Below, piece by piece: positions 23,884-33,663 of a DNA stretch of 50,793 nt. A program made the translations under genes and the position numbers. Origin of the DNA: a virus; IMG/VR virus record IMGVR_UViG_3300034954_000142, positions 1 to 50,793 of that record; one strand, 5' to 3'. Numbering within the stretch: position 1 is the first letter of the stretch; each line of letters opens with the position of its first letter. The notes below the pieces were generated by a model. It was not told the DNA's origin and did no database searches. It was given only the letters and a program-made list of their open reading frames with translations.

Positions 23884-23945
23884 CTCAGTGGTAGAGCAGG
23901 GCTTTTGTAAAGCTCAGGTCGCAGGTTCAAATCCTGTCAGGGGCT
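23874..23945 (+). tRNA. tRNA-Thr (anticodon TGT)
   Basis: The cloverleaf is complete: acceptor GCCTCCG/CAGGGGC (one C-A mismatch, one wobble), D arm GCTC...GAGC, anticodon stem GGGCT/AGCTC with loop TTTGTAA (anticodon TGT, reading ACA and probably ACG), and T arm GCAGG-TTCAAAT-CCTGT. The 3' CCA is not encoded. Phage tRNAs of this kind supplement host decoding for phage codon usage. It is the only tRNA I could find in the window. Confidence 0.9.
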
Positions 23946-23961
23946 TTGTCGCTACTATGAC

Positions 23962-24084
23962 ATGCCTAAAAAACAAATGATCGACAAGAATGGTAACACA
24001 TGGGAGTGGGAAGAAACTCCCGAAGTTGTTAAAGCAGTGAAAAAACTTCATGAATCGAGCAACGCTGTCAAAAAGAAAAGTTGA
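23962..24084 (+). CDS. small hypothetical protein (40 aa)
   Basis: A complete frame from ATG 23962 to TGA 24082-24084 lies directly behind the tRNA. The product begins MPKKQMIDKNGNTWEWEETP and is highly charged. Support is moderate: it fills the gap before the cupin-like gene and overlaps it by 35 bases. Function is unknown. Confidence 0.5.
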   Translation: MPKKQMIDKNGNTWEWEETPEVVKAVKKLHESSNAVKKKS

Positions 24085-24535
24085 TGTAGATAACATCACT
24101 TGGATTGATGTATTTGACAAGTTAGAATACGACAGACTTCAAAAAACTTTTACGGTGATTTCACCGAAAGTGAAATCTGAAGAAATTCTTAACGAGACAG
24201 ATAGTATCATGTTGCACAAAGGTGCAATGCATACTATTATATGTGAGGGTGAGTATGTCCCATTTCAAATGAGATCACTCTTTGACTACATGTGGTCAAG
24301 ATATGGTATGAGAGAGTTTCATCAATACATTTCCTTCAGTGCTGAATCCAGCACATTTGGTAGGCACAATGATAACGTAGATGTAATGATTGTGCCAATT
24401 ATAGGAAAAATAGGTTATCGTGTAGATGGACTCGGTGAAGTTGATATGGAGCCAGGAGACGTATTATACATACCTAAGTATGTGTATCACGAGCCTGTAG
24501 TTTACGGACCCCGAGCTACACTAAGTTTTTCTTAA
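24050..24535 (+). CDS. cupin/JmjC-like protein
   Basis: The second half has a double-stranded beta-helix pattern: FGRHNDNVDVMIVPIIGKIGYRV, then EVDMEPGDVLYIPKYVYHEPVVYGPRATLSFS. The His-x-Asp in RHND and the distal His in VYHEP could bind Fe(II) or another metal, as in JmjC-type oxygenases. The N-terminal 70 residues show no known motif. The start (ATG 24050) is uncertain because it overlaps the 40-aa gene. The substrate is unknown; a related fold occurs in the cluster near 43.6-44.3 kb. Confidence 0.6.
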   Translation: MNRATLSKRKVDVDNITWIDVFDKLEYDRLQKTFTVISPKVKSEEILNETDSIMLHKGAMHTIICEGEYVPFQMRSLFDYMWSRYGMREFHQYISFSAESSTFGRHNDNVDVMIVPIIGKIGYRVDGLGEVDMEPGDVLYIPKYVYHEPVVYGPRATLSFS

Positions 24536-24538
24536 ATT

Positions 24539-24892
24539 ATGGAAGGTATGTACGACACCATCTTATGTCATTATGACATTGGCGCAGGTTTCTGGAAAAG
24601 ATCACTGCAAACAAAAGATCTTGATGGATGGTTGAATACATTCTTTTTAGACCCAGTTGGTCATCTGTGGGAGATTGATTATAGTGACACTCAGGATTTC
24701 TCTGAATCGGATCCTAGAGGTTATGTGGCAAATGGTATGCATGGTAGGGTAAGACCATACTATGCTACAAAAGAGATAGAAGTATATCCAACTAAATGGG
24801 ACGCACTCTATGCACCGTTTCCTAGGATGACTTTAGTTTTTAGACAAGGTATTTTGATTAGGGTAGGCACGCCAGGACAGGTTAGGTTATGA
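24539..24892 (+). CDS. conserved hypothetical protein (117 aa)
   Basis: A beta-rich protein with MYDTILCHYDIGAGFWKRSLQTKDL and the blocks FFLDPVGHLWEIDYS and HGRVRPYY. I recall similar CHYDxGxGFW proteins in cyanophages and cyanobacteria, without known function. It starts three bases after the cupin-like gene and overlaps the next gene by ATGA. Confidence 0.6.
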   Translation: MEGMYDTILCHYDIGAGFWKRSLQTKDLDGWLNTFFLDPVGHLWEIDYSDTQDFSESDPRGYVANGMHGRVRPYYATKEIEVYPTKWDALYAPFPRMTLVFRQGILIRVGTPGQVRL

Positions 24893-25563
24893 GATTGCGT
24901 AATGCTATTTTAGCGGGTTTGATGTTTGGTTTGGCACATGGAGGTGTGCAGGCAGGAGAGGATAAGATTACTAAAGGATATAACTCCATGGATGCCATGG
25001 GTTGTATGTTACTGAGAGAATGTAAGAAAGATGTAGATGAGGTGTTTTCTCTCCTAGATATTTCTAGTCAGTACGAAAATCCAGAAAGATTCACGTTTGC
25101 GGCACAAGAGTTTAATCGACTTTTGATGACACTTAACCAGATCGGTGTAAAGGTGTTTCTTGCGGATGAGCGTTATTTTCCTATTGGACACCGTGGGGTA
25201 TATCATACTGTTAGTAATAACTTCTATCTTAATAGGAGACATATGCATGATCCTGCTGTCCTGATGCAACTTATGCGTCATGAAGGATGGCACGCTGCTC
25301 AAGACTGCATGGCAGGCACTATTGAGAATAGTATGATTGCTATTATCAAGAATGAAGAAGATGTGCCTATGATCTGGAAAGTCATGGCAGAGCGCACTTA
25401 TCCCGCACACTCTGTGCCGTGGGAAGCGGAAGCACAATGGGCAGGACGCACTGAGGGTATGACTCAGGCAGCACTAGAAGCATGTGCAACTGGCAAAATG
25501 TGGGAAATTTACCCTCCAACTCCAATGACTAATGAATGGTTAGTGGAGAATGGTTATAAATAA
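24889..25563 (+). CDS. exported HExxH zinc-metallopeptidase-like protein
   Basis: The 224-aa protein has a signal peptide (basic MRLR, hydrophobic core, VQA cleavage site at about residue 22). The helix LMRHEGWHAAQDC contains His131-Glu132-x-x-His135, the zinc site of gluzincin-type peptidases; Glu179 or Glu181 in PWEAEAQWAG could be the third ligand. It is probably exported to the periplasm or associated with virions. Possible roles are envelope remodelling or lysis (inference). Its own late promoter is not visible, and the consensus TATAAATA for the next unit overlaps its end. Confidence 0.65.
   Translation: MRLRNAILAGLMFGLAHGGVQAGEDKITKGYNSMDAMGCMLLRECKKDVDEVFSLLDISSQYENPERFTFAAQEFNRLLMTLNQIGVKVFLADERYFPIGHRGVYHTVSNNFYLNRRHMHDPAVLMQLMRHEGWHAAQDCMAGTIENSMIAIIKNEEDVPMIWKVMAERTYPAHSVPWEAEAQWAGRTEGMTQAALEACATGKMWEIYPPTPMTNEWLVENGYK
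25555..25562 (+). promoter_or_regulatory. late promoter TATAAATA before fibre genes
   Basis: A perfect T4 late consensus overlaps the stop of the exported peptidase-like gene and lies 28 bases before the GTG of the next structural gene, which places the start correctly for the tail-fibre block. Confidence 0.7.
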
Positions 25564-25590
25564 AACTGTAGCAAATCGTGTTGAGATTTC

Positions 25591-26928
25591 GTGGCAACTA
25601 AACGTATATCCCAATTAGATACGATTGCAGACGCACTCGTTACTGGCGAGGCAATTCTGCCCATCGTTATCTCTGACCCTTTGATTCCTAACCGTAAGGC
25701 AAAGATCAATCAACTATTCCGTGGTGTGAGTGCAGGAAGTGCCTCAGCGCCTGGATTGGCTTTTGATTTGGACCGAGACAGTGGGATCTATCAGTCTGCC
25801 ATCAATGAGATCGGTATTGCATTTGGATCTGCATCTCTCTACAATACTAGAAGAGAGAATACTGACGGATCTTCTACTCTAGTCATTCGTGCTGTTGACA
25901 GTGCATCTGCAACTTCCAGCATGGAGATGACACCACAGGGTAGTGGTTTCTTCACAGTTAATGGTCCTATTATCCAGACCGACGCACAATTCTTCTTGCA
26001 AGGTGATCAAAACCCTGCAAAGAGAGTGCAATTCAACGTTGATACAATCTCTACACAGTCTGGCACACGTCGTTTTGACCTTCCTAATGTAGGTACAAAC
26101 ACTAGCACAACTATCGTTGCTAATGACACATTCCAGACTATCACGAATAAGACGATCATTATCAAGGATGCTGAGCTCCAGATTACTGGATCTACTGCAA
26201 CTGACAAGATCGCAAAGTTTGAGTGTGATGCTTGGGAAAGTCCTGGTCAACACACTTATAAACTGCCTGACTTTGGTGCTGCTAACACTCAGTCTACATT
26301 GTTGGATGACATCTCGGACCAGAATGTCTTCAACAAGAATATGGTCAACCCCACATTCTCCAACACGCCTTCAACAGACGAGGAGAATGATCCTACAAGG
26401 TATGTGATCTTTGATTCTTCATTGCTGACCAATAACCGCACGGTTACTTTCCCTGACATGAATGTCAAGGTGGTTGGTGAAGCATCTTCTCAAACACTTA
26501 CTAACAAGATTTACAAAGGCGCAATTTTTGCTGATGTTGGTGATGACACCAGAAAGATCCAGTTGGATCTCAGCAACATTGAGGACAACCAAACTTATAC
26601 GTTTAGTTTCCCTGATGATGACCCATCAGCACCTTTGAATAACGGTCTATCATCGAATATGTTGGTTGCAGAGAGAAAAACACAGACTCTCTACAATAAG
26701 ACGTTGGAATTGACGAAGATAAATAATCCCAACGACGTTAACGGCATCATGACGATTGATGCCAGCAACTTGACTGGTGCTCGCACCATTCAATTCCCCG
26801 ACGCTGATGCAACTTTGCTCTCCACTAATAACATTAGTGAGGTGGCAATTACTTTCGGTGGCGCACTCTCCGCTCCTGTGTTGGGTGGACAATTAAGACT
26901 ACAATCATTTTTCCAAGCAGGTTGGTAA
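25591..26928 (+). CDS. virion structural / tail-fibre-like protein
   Basis: Starts with GTG at 25591 just behind the late promoter. The N-terminus (MATKRISQLDTIADALVTGEAILPIVIS) and the block GLAFDLDRDSGIYQSAINEIGIAFG are seen in tail-fibre and baseplate-periphery proteins of marine myoviruses. The rest is a series of beta repeats of the type TFQTITNKTI and RTVTFPD typical of trimeric fibres. Homology to T4 gp9/gp10 is possible from the position but not shown by sequence. Confidence 0.65.
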   Translation: MATKRISQLDTIADALVTGEAILPIVISDPLIPNRKAKINQLFRGVSAGSASAPGLAFDLDRDSGIYQSAINEIGIAFGSASLYNTRRENTDGSSTLVIRAVDSASATSSMEMTPQGSGFFTVNGPIIQTDAQFFLQGDQNPAKRVQFNVDTISTQSGTRRFDLPNVGTNTSTTIVANDTFQTITNKTIIIKDAELQITGSTATDKIAKFECDAWESPGQHTYKLPDFGAANTQSTLLDDISDQNVFNKNMVNPTFSNTPSTDEENDPTRYVIFDSSLLTNNRTVTFPDMNVKVVGEASSQTLTNKIYKGAIFADVGDDTRKIQLDLSNIEDNQTYTFSFPDDDPSAPLNNGLSSNMLVAERKTQTLYNKTLELTKINNPNDVNGIMTIDASNLTGARTIQFPDADATLLSTNNISEVAITFGGALSAPVLGGQLRLQSFFQAGW

Positions 26929-26935
26929 TTAACAA

Positions 26936-29158
26936 ATGACAGCAGGAAGACTCGCAGCTAAAAAACCAGGAGCGACCACTAATACGGTCCTCTATCGTTG
27001 TCCTACTACTGTAACTGGCAGCACAGTTGTTAATGTGTGCAACCAGTCTGGTAGCGGTGCATCTTATCGGATGGCACTGAGAGACTATGATCAGGTGCTG
27101 CACCTAGATGGACCTGAATCCGAAAACGGCGGATCGGCATCTACTTATAAGTTTGCTAAAGGCAATCCTATTACAGCATATAAGATTCAGGTGAATCCAG
27201 GTTTCACCTTCTCAGATGCTATTCCAGGCACGGAGTTTACTACTACCAACGCCTCTACCGCTAAAATCCTTGACATCTACAAGGCAACTGGCACGGTAAC
27301 CTATTACACTAAGGTGTTGCCAATCTCTAGCACACAGTATACTGCTGACTCTCTTGCAGGCACCTTTTTAGGTGGTGAGACTGTCACTGGTGGTGGATCT
27401 GGTTATACTGCTGTTTACCGTGGTGGTGATAATACTGGAGCATTCCTAGAGTTTACTTCTTACGGCACTGGTGTCACAACCATGGCATTCTCCCGCACGA
27501 CGGGTCTTGCTGATGGCATGTATGTAACCCTTGGTGCTTCTGACTCAACTGATGCTGAAGTTGTTACTATCAATGCGTCTGGTATTAACGACGTGTTGGA
27601 TCAGGTGACAGTTACTCGTGCTCAGTTGGGCACAACTGCTCGCACAATCCCTGCTGGTTTGTCATCTAACGCATGGTCTGCATCTGCTACAGTTACTACT
27701 ATTAACGAAGGTGCTACTTATACTGCTGGTGATACTGCACTGACTGTTACTGACTCCACTGGTTTCGTTTCTGGTGGTGTTGTCCTGATTGATAACGAGC
27801 TTTGCACGATTGATCAGGTTAATGGTAACGATCTTACTCTGGTACGTGGACGTTATGGCACTGGTGACGTTGACCACAATGATGGTGTTAACGTTACTTT
27901 GCTGACTGATAACGGCACATATCTTGTTAACTACTTCCAAGAAGGTGAGACAATCACTGGTGGCACATCTAACGCTTCTGCTGGTCTCAGTTTCTTGACA
28001 AACCAAGATGCAGTTATTGCAAACAAGTATGTCACAACTCTGACTCAGGGTGGCACTGATCATATTTTCCAAAACCAAGTTTCTCTCAATATCGACCTTA
28101 CATATAAGTTTGATTTGAGTGATGCATCATGTAATAACTATCCGTTGAAATTCTCCAGTGATGCTACTGAAGGTACAAACGAGAGTCCTACACCTGGTAC
28201 TGAGTATACTCAGGGCGTAAGTAAAGTTGGCACAGCGGGCACATCTGGTGCATATACATCAATTACTATTGATGAAAACACTGCAATTTCTGTGTTTGCA
28301 TATGCAGATGGCACACCTGCTGGTAGCACAACTGGTGTTGGTTTCGGTGTTAGTATCCAGACTAACCCAAGTTATGAAGAGATTTACATCTACGATGTTG
28401 GTGGTGAGCCTCTGGTTGCAGGTGACTCTTTCACTGTTAACAACGTGACTCAAACTGTCCAACAGGGTGGAGTTACTGCTGGTCCTTACGGTTATGTGAT
28501 GGATTGGGATCCTGCAAAGGCACACCTTAAGGTTGCTTTGGGTGAAGGATCTACTGTATTTGCAGATAATACGGAATTCTATGATTCCCCTACGCTGAAT
28601 AATGGCGTCCGCATCATGACCAAGGCAGTGACTGGTAAGATTCTTTCCATCGATAGCATTGGTGCTGCTGATGCATCTCGCTCTGCTGGCACATATGCAA
28701 ACCTGACTGCTGATGCTACTGGTGCATCTGGTGCTATTGCTAAGGCAAGATTCACTGTAGTAGTTGATGGCTCTGGTGCTGCAACTATTACTATCGTTGA
28801 TGGTGGTGAAGATTTCGCTGCTGCTGAGACTATTCAGATCAATGATGCACAACTAGGTAACGGTGGTGGTGCTGCACTAACATTCAACGCCGCAACTGTC
28901 TCGACTGCTGAGCAAACAGGTCAGACAGGTCTCTACAACGCAGAAGATTATCTCTATTACGATAATGCTGTTGCTGCAAATGATACTGAGAAAAACTCTG
29001 GTATTGTTGTGGGTCCTGGTCAAAACTTGCTCGTTTACTCCTCTGCTGGAGATTTGAGTTACGTTGTTAATGGATTTGAGTCTCCTTCGGGTGACCTTCC
29101 TGTTGTCAACATGACTAAGGTCACAAGTGAGGAAGGTGGCGGTGGCGCTGCTCCCTAA
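26936..29158 (+). CDS. large beta-rich virion protein (740 aa)
   Basis: A Thr/Ser/Gly-rich protein full of short beta repeats (for example GGETVTGGGSGYTAVY, GGVVLIDNELCTIDQVNG, DVDHNDGVNVTLL), with a tail EEGGGGAAP. The composition and its place among late fibre genes indicate a virion surface or baseplate-associated protein, as in other cyanomyoviruses. No enzymatic motif is seen. It starts seven bases after the upstream stop. Confidence 0.65.
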   Translation: MTAGRLAAKKPGATTNTVLYRCPTTVTGSTVVNVCNQSGSGASYRMALRDYDQVLHLDGPESENGGSASTYKFAKGNPITAYKIQVNPGFTFSDAIPGTEFTTTNASTAKILDIYKATGTVTYYTKVLPISSTQYTADSLAGTFLGGETVTGGGSGYTAVYRGGDNTGAFLEFTSYGTGVTTMAFSRTTGLADGMYVTLGASDSTDAEVVTINASGINDVLDQVTVTRAQLGTTARTIPAGLSSNAWSASATVTTINEGATYTAGDTALTVTDSTGFVSGGVVLIDNELCTIDQVNGNDLTLVRGRYGTGDVDHNDGVNVTLLTDNGTYLVNYFQEGETITGGTSNASAGLSFLTNQDAVIANKYVTTLTQGGTDHIFQNQVSLNIDLTYKFDLSDASCNNYPLKFSSDATEGTNESPTPGTEYTQGVSKVGTAGTSGAYTSITIDENTAISVFAYADGTPAGSTTGVGFGVSIQTNPSYEEIYIYDVGGEPLVAGDSFTVNNVTQTVQQGGVTAGPYGYVMDWDPAKAHLKVALGEGSTVFADNTEFYDSPTLNNGVRIMTKAVTGKILSIDSIGAADASRSAGTYANLTADATGASGAIAKARFTVVVDGSGAATITIVDGGEDFAAAETIQINDAQLGNGGGAALTFNAATVSTAEQTGQTGLYNAEDYLYYDNAVAANDTEKNSGIVVGPGQNLLVYSSAGDLSYVVNGFESPSGDLPVVNMTKVTSEEGGGGAAP

Positions 29159-29163
29159 TCGCC

Positions 29164-29171
29164 CATAAATA
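29164..29171 (+). promoter_or_regulatory. late promoter CATAAATA
   Basis: CATAAATA in the short gap between the 740-aa and 1192-aa structural genes, 25 bases before the latter's ATG, with GAAGAAGG as a possible ribosome-binding site between. Confidence 0.65.
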
Positions 29172-29195
29172 CTACCGAAGAAGGATTCCTGAAGA

Positions 29196-32100
29196 ATGGC
29201 ACTTACTCGTCTTAAGAATATCATCACGTCGAGGACGGGGCGTATTATCTACGTCAACCCCGACGATTTTGATGCATCGGATGCATTTGACAACCGAGGT
29301 AACTCGGCACTGCGCCCATTTAAGACTCTCCAACGTGCCTTCCTTGAGGTGGCACGTTTCTCATATCGTGTTGGTCTGAGTAATGACGAATTTGACGCAT
29401 TCTCGATCTATCTGTATCCATCAGAATACGTTATTGATAACCGTCCTGGTTTAGCAGATTATAACCAAATCCAACCGTTTAATGAAAACACCAACTTTGA
29501 TTTAACGTCAGCAAGTAATGAGCTTTATAAATTTAATTCAACTCGTGGTGGTGTTATTGTCCCTCGTGGTTGCTCTGTTGTTGGTTCGGACTTACGTCGA
29601 ACCAAAATCATTCCGAAATATGTCCCTTATCCCACAGTACAGGGTAGTCTCGGTATTACTGCTGCTAATGAACCTCTTCCTTCTGCGATCTTTAGGGTAA
29701 CAGGTGGTTGCTATTTCTGGCAGGCATCATTCTTTGATGGTGATAACACTGGTGTATATTATAGAGATGACTTAAGTCAGATTGCACCTAACTTCTCTCA
29801 CCATAAACTCACTTGTTTTGAGTATGCTAACGTAACAGATCTTGAGCTCTACTACCAAAAGATCTCTAAAGGTTACGCTGTTATTCCTGACACCTCTGGT
29901 CTCGTATCTCAGGACCAGTTGCAACCAAGAGTTGAGGAAAACAGAATCGTTGGTCCTATTTCCGACGAATTCGCAGTCTCACAAATTATTAGAAATGGAC
30001 AAACTGCGACAGCATTTACTGTCGATGAGCTCGGCAACCCGAAAAACCATGGATTCTCCGTGGGTGTCGCTGTTAATATATCTGGGGTTACAGGTCCTAC
30101 TGATCAAGACGCTCTCCTCTATAATGGATCATTCTTGGTAACATCTGCACAGGGTAACCAGTTTACCTATCAGATGTCTGCTGAGCCCTCTGGTAATGCT
30201 TTGGGTAGTAATGTTCTTGTGAAGGTTGAGATCGACACGGTTGACTCTGCCTCACCATATGTGTTTAACATGTCACTGAGATCAGTGTGGGGTATCAACG
30301 GTATGCACGCCGATGGTGCTGAAGCAACTGGTTTCAAATCGATGGTGGTTGCACAGTTTACGGGTATCTCTCTACAGAAAGATGACCGTGCATTTGTGCT
30401 CTATAATCCTAATACTGGTAACTATGAAGCACAAGCGGCAGGATCTGGCGCACACATTAACGGTCTATGTAAATACCGTAAAGGATGGCGTCACGTCCAT
30501 ATTCACGCATCCAATGATGCTTTCATTCAGGTTGTGTCTGTGTTCGCTGTGGGATTTGGTGATCATTTCTTCTCTGAGTCTGGTGGTGACCTTTCTATTA
30601 CCAACAGTAATAGTAACTTCGGAAATACCTCTCTTAGATCTAAAGGGTTTAAGGCAGCATCATTTACAAAGGATAAGGCGGGACAGATTACGCATGTTAT
30701 CCCACCCAAGTCGCTCTCAGATGTTGATGAAATCTCAATCAACTGGGTCACGATTGATATTACAAAGACCCGATCTGTAGCAGACCCAACAAAACTATTT
30801 TTATACGGTTACACTACTGAAACTGGAAGACCACCTAGTAAGGTCCAAGGTTATACAGTTGGTGCAAGAAGAGATGATGTTAATACTCCTGACAGAATAT
30901 ATGTGCTCTTGCTTGCATCTGGCGCGTCTGAACCTACTGCACACTATGCAGACATCAATCCCTCTGGTAAGTCAGTAACTGGCACCCGTGCTGGTGATGA
31001 TGATTCACCACTCAAGTGGGATAGTAGCAACAATCAATGGTATCTCCAAGTTGATGGTAATGGAGCACAAAATACCATTTACACTACGCTACAAGCAAAC
31101 TCTATCTATCAGAATCTGGGCTTTACACCTACAACTTACATTCGTAGGGTGCCTGATGCTCGTAACTTGGTTGACAGAGTATATCGTTACCGCTATGTGC
31201 TGGACAAAGATGCATTCCCAGTGCCTAGAGAGCCCATCACTGGTTTTGTTATTCAGCCCAGATCCAGTGAAACAAACTCACCATCATATAGTAAGACCTA
31301 CTACATCTATGCTACTGAGACATATCAGACATTTGAAAGAGGTGTAACTGATGGTATCTACTATCTGACACTGTTGAATGCTTCGGTGTCACCATCTACC
31401 TCTAACTTTAACGACTTCTTCTTCTCACAGCAGACAGTTGATCTTTATCCTGCATTCGACAGAGATAACCCTGTCGCTGACCCTGCAGCATCTGTATCTG
31501 TTGCTGATAACGAGACTTTGGGTCTTGTTAGGACAACTGATGGTGCATCTCCTGTGCCTAATGAAGATACAGAGAGATCTATTACTAAGGAGACATCACA
31601 ATTCTATCTCCTTGAGAGTGAGAATAACCTAGGTTATAACACCACATCTAACGTGCTGAATGGTATTTCTGTTACTGCACGATTGGGTGAGGCAGAAGAT
31701 CGTAAGATCCCACTGAAACTCAACGCTGACAATAGTGTCCAACCTATTCTCTGTGAGTTGAGAAGATACTCAATTCTTAGAGCATCAGGTCATACGTTTG
31801 AGTATCTTGGTTTCGGTCCAGGTAACTATTCAACTGCATTCCCATCTACACAGGTGGAAGTGCTCACTCCTGCCCAAGTTAGACTGTCACAATCACTAAA
31901 AGAAGCAGCAGGTGTTGCATACTACTCTGGTGTTAACAGTGATGGTGAGTTGTTTGTTGGTAACCAGGTGATTAACCCTGTTACAGGTCAGATCACTAAC
32001 GAAGATATTGCACAACTTAACGTGTTGGGTGAAGAAGGCACAACTATTGAGACATTCTCTGAGTTGGTGCTGACTGATAAACTGACTGTTATTGGTGGTG

Positions 32101-32774
32101 CATCTAACCAGTTGGAATCTGTATTCTCTGGTCCTGTCACTTTCCAGAAGAAATTGACATCACAGGATACAATTCAAACTGTCAACTTTACACTGTCTAA
32201 TGATGATGGCACGGTGTTGAGAAACATCTTGATGGCAGAAGAATTGGCAAATGGTAATCCTGACGTTGATGCTACTGAAGCATACAACTCTGGTGACATC
32301 TGCTATAACATTGACTGGACTCCTGGTACATTCTTGGGTTGGATTTACGACTCAGGCACATGGTATAAGTGGGGTCTAAGTGACACTGCTCCTATCACCT
32401 CAAATAGATTTAGTGGTGAAACTCATTATGGTATTGGCATTGCACCTGACGCTGCCAATCGTATGAAGATTGCTGGTAACGTGATGGTTAGCGGCGATAT
32501 TGATGTTACTGGTAAATATGGGTGTGCTGATAAATACTCATTGGCGACTGGTATTGGTAATGGAAACAATGGTGTGATGTATACAGGCAATGGATCAACT
32601 ACATCCTTTGCTATCTCACCTGGTCATAATGCATATTCGTTACTTGTATTCTTGAATGGTGTTTGCCAACGTCCTGGGACTGACTACACAGTTACTGCTA
32701 ACGCTGTAGACTTCTCGGTTGGCACTATTCCTCAAACTGGAGACAACATTCAAATCCGTGAATTGGTTATCTAA
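29196..32774 (+). CDS. large virion structural protein, baseplate/fibre (1192 aa)
   Basis: The N-terminus (GRIIYVNPDDFDASDAFDNRGNSALRPFKTLQRAFLEVARFSY) looks like the start of a pectin-lyase-type beta-helix: a 'DASD' strand followed by a repetitive solenoid (VIVPRGCSVVGSDLRRTKI). The protein continues with fibre-like beta domains and ends with the small C-terminal domain YTGNGSTTSFAISPGHN ... VFLNGVCQRPGTDYTV that is common in phage fibres. It is among the largest structural proteins of cyanomyoviruses; a T4 gp10-like location is possible. Confidence 0.7.
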   Translation: MALTRLKNIITSRTGRIIYVNPDDFDASDAFDNRGNSALRPFKTLQRAFLEVARFSYRVGLSNDEFDAFSIYLYPSEYVIDNRPGLADYNQIQPFNENTNFDLTSASNELYKFNSTRGGVIVPRGCSVVGSDLRRTKIIPKYVPYPTVQGSLGITAANEPLPSAIFRVTGGCYFWQASFFDGDNTGVYYRDDLSQIAPNFSHHKLTCFEYANVTDLELYYQKISKGYAVIPDTSGLVSQDQLQPRVEENRIVGPISDEFAVSQIIRNGQTATAFTVDELGNPKNHGFSVGVAVNISGVTGPTDQDALLYNGSFLVTSAQGNQFTYQMSAEPSGNALGSNVLVKVEIDTVDSASPYVFNMSLRSVWGINGMHADGAEATGFKSMVVAQFTGISLQKDDRAFVLYNPNTGNYEAQAAGSGAHINGLCKYRKGWRHVHIHASNDAFIQVVSVFAVGFGDHFFSESGGDLSITNSNSNFGNTSLRSKGFKAASFTKDKAGQITHVIPPKSLSDVDEISINWVTIDITKTRSVADPTKLFLYGYTTETGRPPSKVQGYTVGARRDDVNTPDRIYVLLLASGASEPTAHYADINPSGKSVTGTRAGDDDSPLKWDSSNNQWYLQVDGNGAQNTIYTTLQANSIYQNLGFTPTTYIRRVPDARNLVDRVYRYRYVLDKDAFPVPREPITGFVIQPRSSETNSPSYSKTYYIYATETYQTFERGVTDGIYYLTLLNASVSPSTSNFNDFFFSQQTVDLYPAFDRDNPVADPAASVSVADNETLGLVRTTDGASPVPNEDTERSITKETSQFYLLESENNLGYNTTSNVLNGISVTARLGEAEDRKIPLKLNADNSVQPILCELRRYSILRASGHTFEYLGFGPGNYSTAFPSTQVEVLTPAQVRLSQSLKEAAGVAYYSGVNSDGELFVGNQVINPVTGQITNEDIAQLNVLGEEGTTIETFSELVLTDKLTVIGGASNQLESVFSGPVTFQKKLTSQDTIQTVNFTLSNDDGTVLRNILMAEELANGNPDVDATEAYNSGDICYNIDWTPGTFLGWIYDSGTWYKWGLSDTAPITSNRFSGETHYGIGIAPDAANRMKIAGNVMVSGDIDVTGKYGCADKYSLATGIGNGNNGVMYTGNGSTTSFAISPGHNAYSLLVFLNGVCQRPGTDYTVTANAVDFSVGTIPQTGDNIQIRELVI

Positions 32775-32775
32775 A

Positions 32776-32783
32776 AATAAATA
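32776..32783 (+). promoter_or_regulatory. late promoter AATAAATA
   Basis: AATAAATA lies two bases after the stop of the 1192-aa gene and 22 bases before the next ATG, at the same distance seen for the adhesin genes. Confidence 0.6.
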
Positions 32784-32805
32784 GTTAAACTAATCGGGGT
32801 CTAGA

Positions 32806-33663
32806 ATGTCCACCAAAATTATAGGAAATCAGATTGATCAGGTTACCCGTGCTATTATTGAAGCACTGCAGGTAACCGAGCAGATCAACCTGCCTTCTCT
32901 AAACCAATCCCAAGTTAATGCTCTAGGCACACCTGCTTACGGTACTTTGGTGTATAACAACACCGAAGACATGGCACAAATCTATAAGCAGGATGCTGCT
33001 CAAGGTGTGCCAGGATGGGATGATGTGGGTGGTGGTGGTCCTTCACTTGGTGAAGACTCTATCATCAGGACAAACGGAAAGAATATCCAAGAGAATATAA
33101 CTGTTGGTGCAACTGCTAACGGTGGTCCTGAATTTGCCAACGGTGCCACGATTGGACCTGTGCAAATTGATAATGGTTTCACAGTTACTGTTGAGAATGG
33201 TGCTTCATGGAACATCATTGGTGAGGAAGACTCCAGCACTGCTGAATTCCAAGAGATTACATCTGGTAATATCACTAGCACAGGGACTCTACATTTTTCT
33301 GAAACTAAAGAGAGTATAACTTTCTATAACACTAGCGGTAATATCACTCACGATTTTAATAACAATAACGTCATCTTTGTAGAAAAAAGTGGTGGTGGTA
33401 ATTTCACCCTAAGTATTAACAATATGCCCACAGACAACGCGGCATATACAATCACTGTTGTTATTAACGATGCTGGTGGCACAGGTGTCCCAACAACAGT
33501 TAATGTTGATGGTCAACAGCAAACAATTAAGTGGGCAGGCGGTAGTGCTCCTGGTCACAGTGGTGGTGCTGTTTGTGTCGTATCTTTGTCATTTATTGCA
33601 TTCAACACTGGCACAACAGGTCAGTTTACAGTATTAGGAAGTGGAGGAAACTACGAGACATGA
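32806..33663 (+). CDS. tail-fibre-like protein (285 aa)
   Basis: The N-terminal domain (STKIIGNQIDQVTRAIIEALQVTEQINLPSL, then YGTLVYNNTEDMAQIY) is a fibre-attachment-type module of marine phages. The rest is beta-rich with NGFTVTVENGASWNI repeats and a C-terminal beta-sandwich (YTITVVINDAGG, VCVVSLSFIAFNTG). It ends in an ATGA overlap with the poly-Gly protein gene, so the two probably act together. Confidence 0.7.
   Translation: MSTKIIGNQIDQVTRAIIEALQVTEQINLPSLNQSQVNALGTPAYGTLVYNNTEDMAQIYKQDAAQGVPGWDDVGGGGPSLGEDSIIRTNGKNIQENITVGATANGGPEFANGATIGPVQIDNGFTVTVENGASWNIIGEEDSSTAEFQEITSGNITSTGTLHFSETKESITFYNTSGNITHDFNNNNVIFVEKSGGGNFTLSINNMPTDNAAYTITVVINDAGGTGVPTTVNVDGQQQTIKWAGGSAPGHSGGAVCVVSLSFIAFNTGTTGQFTVLGSGGNYET

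Noticed and set aside
23874-23945. tRNA as prophage attachment site
   Set aside because: No integrase or direct repeat is visible and T4-like phages are lytic.
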